Positions 13,215 through 13,715 of a DNA stretch of 13,715 nt are shown here, in pieces; the first letter of the stretch is position 1, and the number at the start of each line of letters is the position of its first letter. The notes beneath the pieces are model-generated. The model saw only the letters and a list, made by a program, of their open reading frames with translations, had not been told where the DNA came from and made no database searches. Location of the stretch: NCBI GenBank assembly GCA_030838025.1, contig JAUTXM010000376.1, positions 1 through 13,715 of the forward strand, written 5' to 3'. Source of the stretch: Acidimicrobiaceae bacterium (GTDB lineage Bacteria; Actinomycetota; Acidimicrobiia; Acidimicrobiales; Palsa-688). The position numbers and the translations under genes are program-made.

Positions 13215-13438
13215 CATGGCTCCTTCCGGCGCTCGTCGTCGGGCGTGGCGATCGATCCTACTGGCGTGCCACTGGGTGGCCGACTTGGAGTTGGTCCGAA
13301 CCTGCGGTGTACCGTGGCCTCGGTACGGTCGGTCAACCCGGACGTGCTCGGTGCCCACCCCCGGGGGGCGCCGCAGCGCTGCCCCAGACCCTGGTGGCGC
13401 CCCAACTTGTGGGGTCGCACCGACATCAGGAGTCTCGA

Positions 13439-13715
13439 ATGGCGCAACCGGCTGGCAATTCGTCCGTAAGCACGACGGACCCGCCGACGATTCCGCTTCC
13501 GCGCCCGGTTCTGCGCGGCCGGCTCCACGCGGTAGCCGCCGCGGTCTCGGTAGGAGCGCTGGCGTGGCTCGTTCACTCCGCCGCCTCGGTGGAGGCAACC
13601 GTCGCCGCATGGATCTACGGTCTGGCCGCCATCCTTTGTTATCTCACCAGTTCGATCTATCACGTGGTAGCGCGATCGGATCGGGCGCGAGCCTTCATGC
13701 GCCGCGCTGATCATT
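13439..13715 (+). CDS. Haemolysin III / PAQR-family membrane protein, N-terminal part
   Basis: The gene is cut by the window edge; 92 codons are visible. ATG 13439 has AGGAG (13428-13432) 6 bases upstream. After a Pro/Thr-rich tail (1-22) comes P-V-L-R-G-R-L-H (23-30), the first membrane segment (about 31-48), a second segment (about 56-71), then S-S-I-Y-H (71-75) and R-R-A-D-H (88-92). The P-x-x-R-G-x-x-H, S-x3-H and D-H motifs are hallmarks of the HlyIII/TrhA/YqfA branch of PAQR proteins, in which the S-x3-H histidine is a zinc ligand. Members are seven-helix inner-membrane proteins. Proposed roles include membrane energetics and fluidity homeostasis, and most are not true haemolysins. It is divergent from pabBC across a 221-base gap, in which I see no convincing regulatory site. 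Confidence 0.8.
   Translation, partial: MAQPAGNSSVSTTDPPTIPLPRPVLRGRLHAVAAAVSVGALAWLVHSAASVEATVAAWIYGLAAILCYLTSSIYHVVARSDRARAFMRRADH

Noticed and set aside
13255..13260. TAGGAT (minus strand) as a -10 box for pabBC
   Set aside because: It fits TAnnnT, but no matching -35 is found at 16-18 bases, so it is too weak to list as a promoter.
13218..13610. N-terminal extension of the pabBC reading frame up to ATG 13610
   Set aside because: The extension is Arg/Pro-rich, runs antisense through the start of the HlyIII gene, and lies upstream of a strong Shine-Dalgarno at 13220-13227 that sets the true start.

Overview
This 13.7 kb window is about two-thirds G+C. It has few AT-rich gaps, many GTG starts, and large spurious antisense ORFs. 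Together with the gene types, this points to a high-GC actinomycete (Actinomycetota). An acidimicrobial-type lineage would fit, but that is a guess from style and not a demonstrated assignment.

Bases 1-8181 (+ strand) look like one tight transcription unit. In order it holds the 3' end of a creatininase-family amidohydrolase, a type III (GlnT-like) glutamine synthetase, a short-chain dehydrogenase/reductase, and a complete DppA/OppA-class ABC importer. The importer consists of a lipoprotein binding protein, one polypeptide carrying both ATPase domains, a DppC-type permease and a DppB-type permease. Junctions are overlaps or a few bases. Two of them contain short direct repeats built from stop and start codons (1646-1685 and 6251-6295).

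Bases 8186-10682 hold a divergent pair. An allantoinase-like cyclic amidohydrolase (- strand) converges on the transporter with a 4-base gap. A ureohydrolase (+ strand) more like guanidine hydrolase (GdmH) than agmatinase runs the other way. A perfect dyad lies in the 91-base control region between them, next to a likely leaderless promoter for the allantoinase. An 11-bp GC hairpin follows the ureohydrolase.

Read as a whole, 1-10682 looks like a nitrogen-scavenging island. The importer would bring in a small nitrogen-rich solute, amidohydrolases and the ureohydrolase would open ureide, lactam or guanidine C-N bonds, and the GlnT-like enzyme would capture ammonia or an amine. The exact substrate cannot be read from sequence.

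Bases 10683-11199 contain no large gene. They hold two small, previously easy-to-miss minus-strand ORFs with excellent ribosome binding sites (23 and 59 codons) separated by a structured 94-base spacer. An 80-residue plus-strand ORF follows. It ends in the same CTAG tetranucleotide as the convergent folate gene.

Bases 11439-13217 (- strand) encode a PabB-PabC fusion (aminodeoxychorismate synthase component I plus aminodeoxychorismate lyase) for p-aminobenzoate and folate synthesis. Divergent from it, at 13439, starts a haemolysin III/PAQR-family membrane protein that is cut by the window edge.
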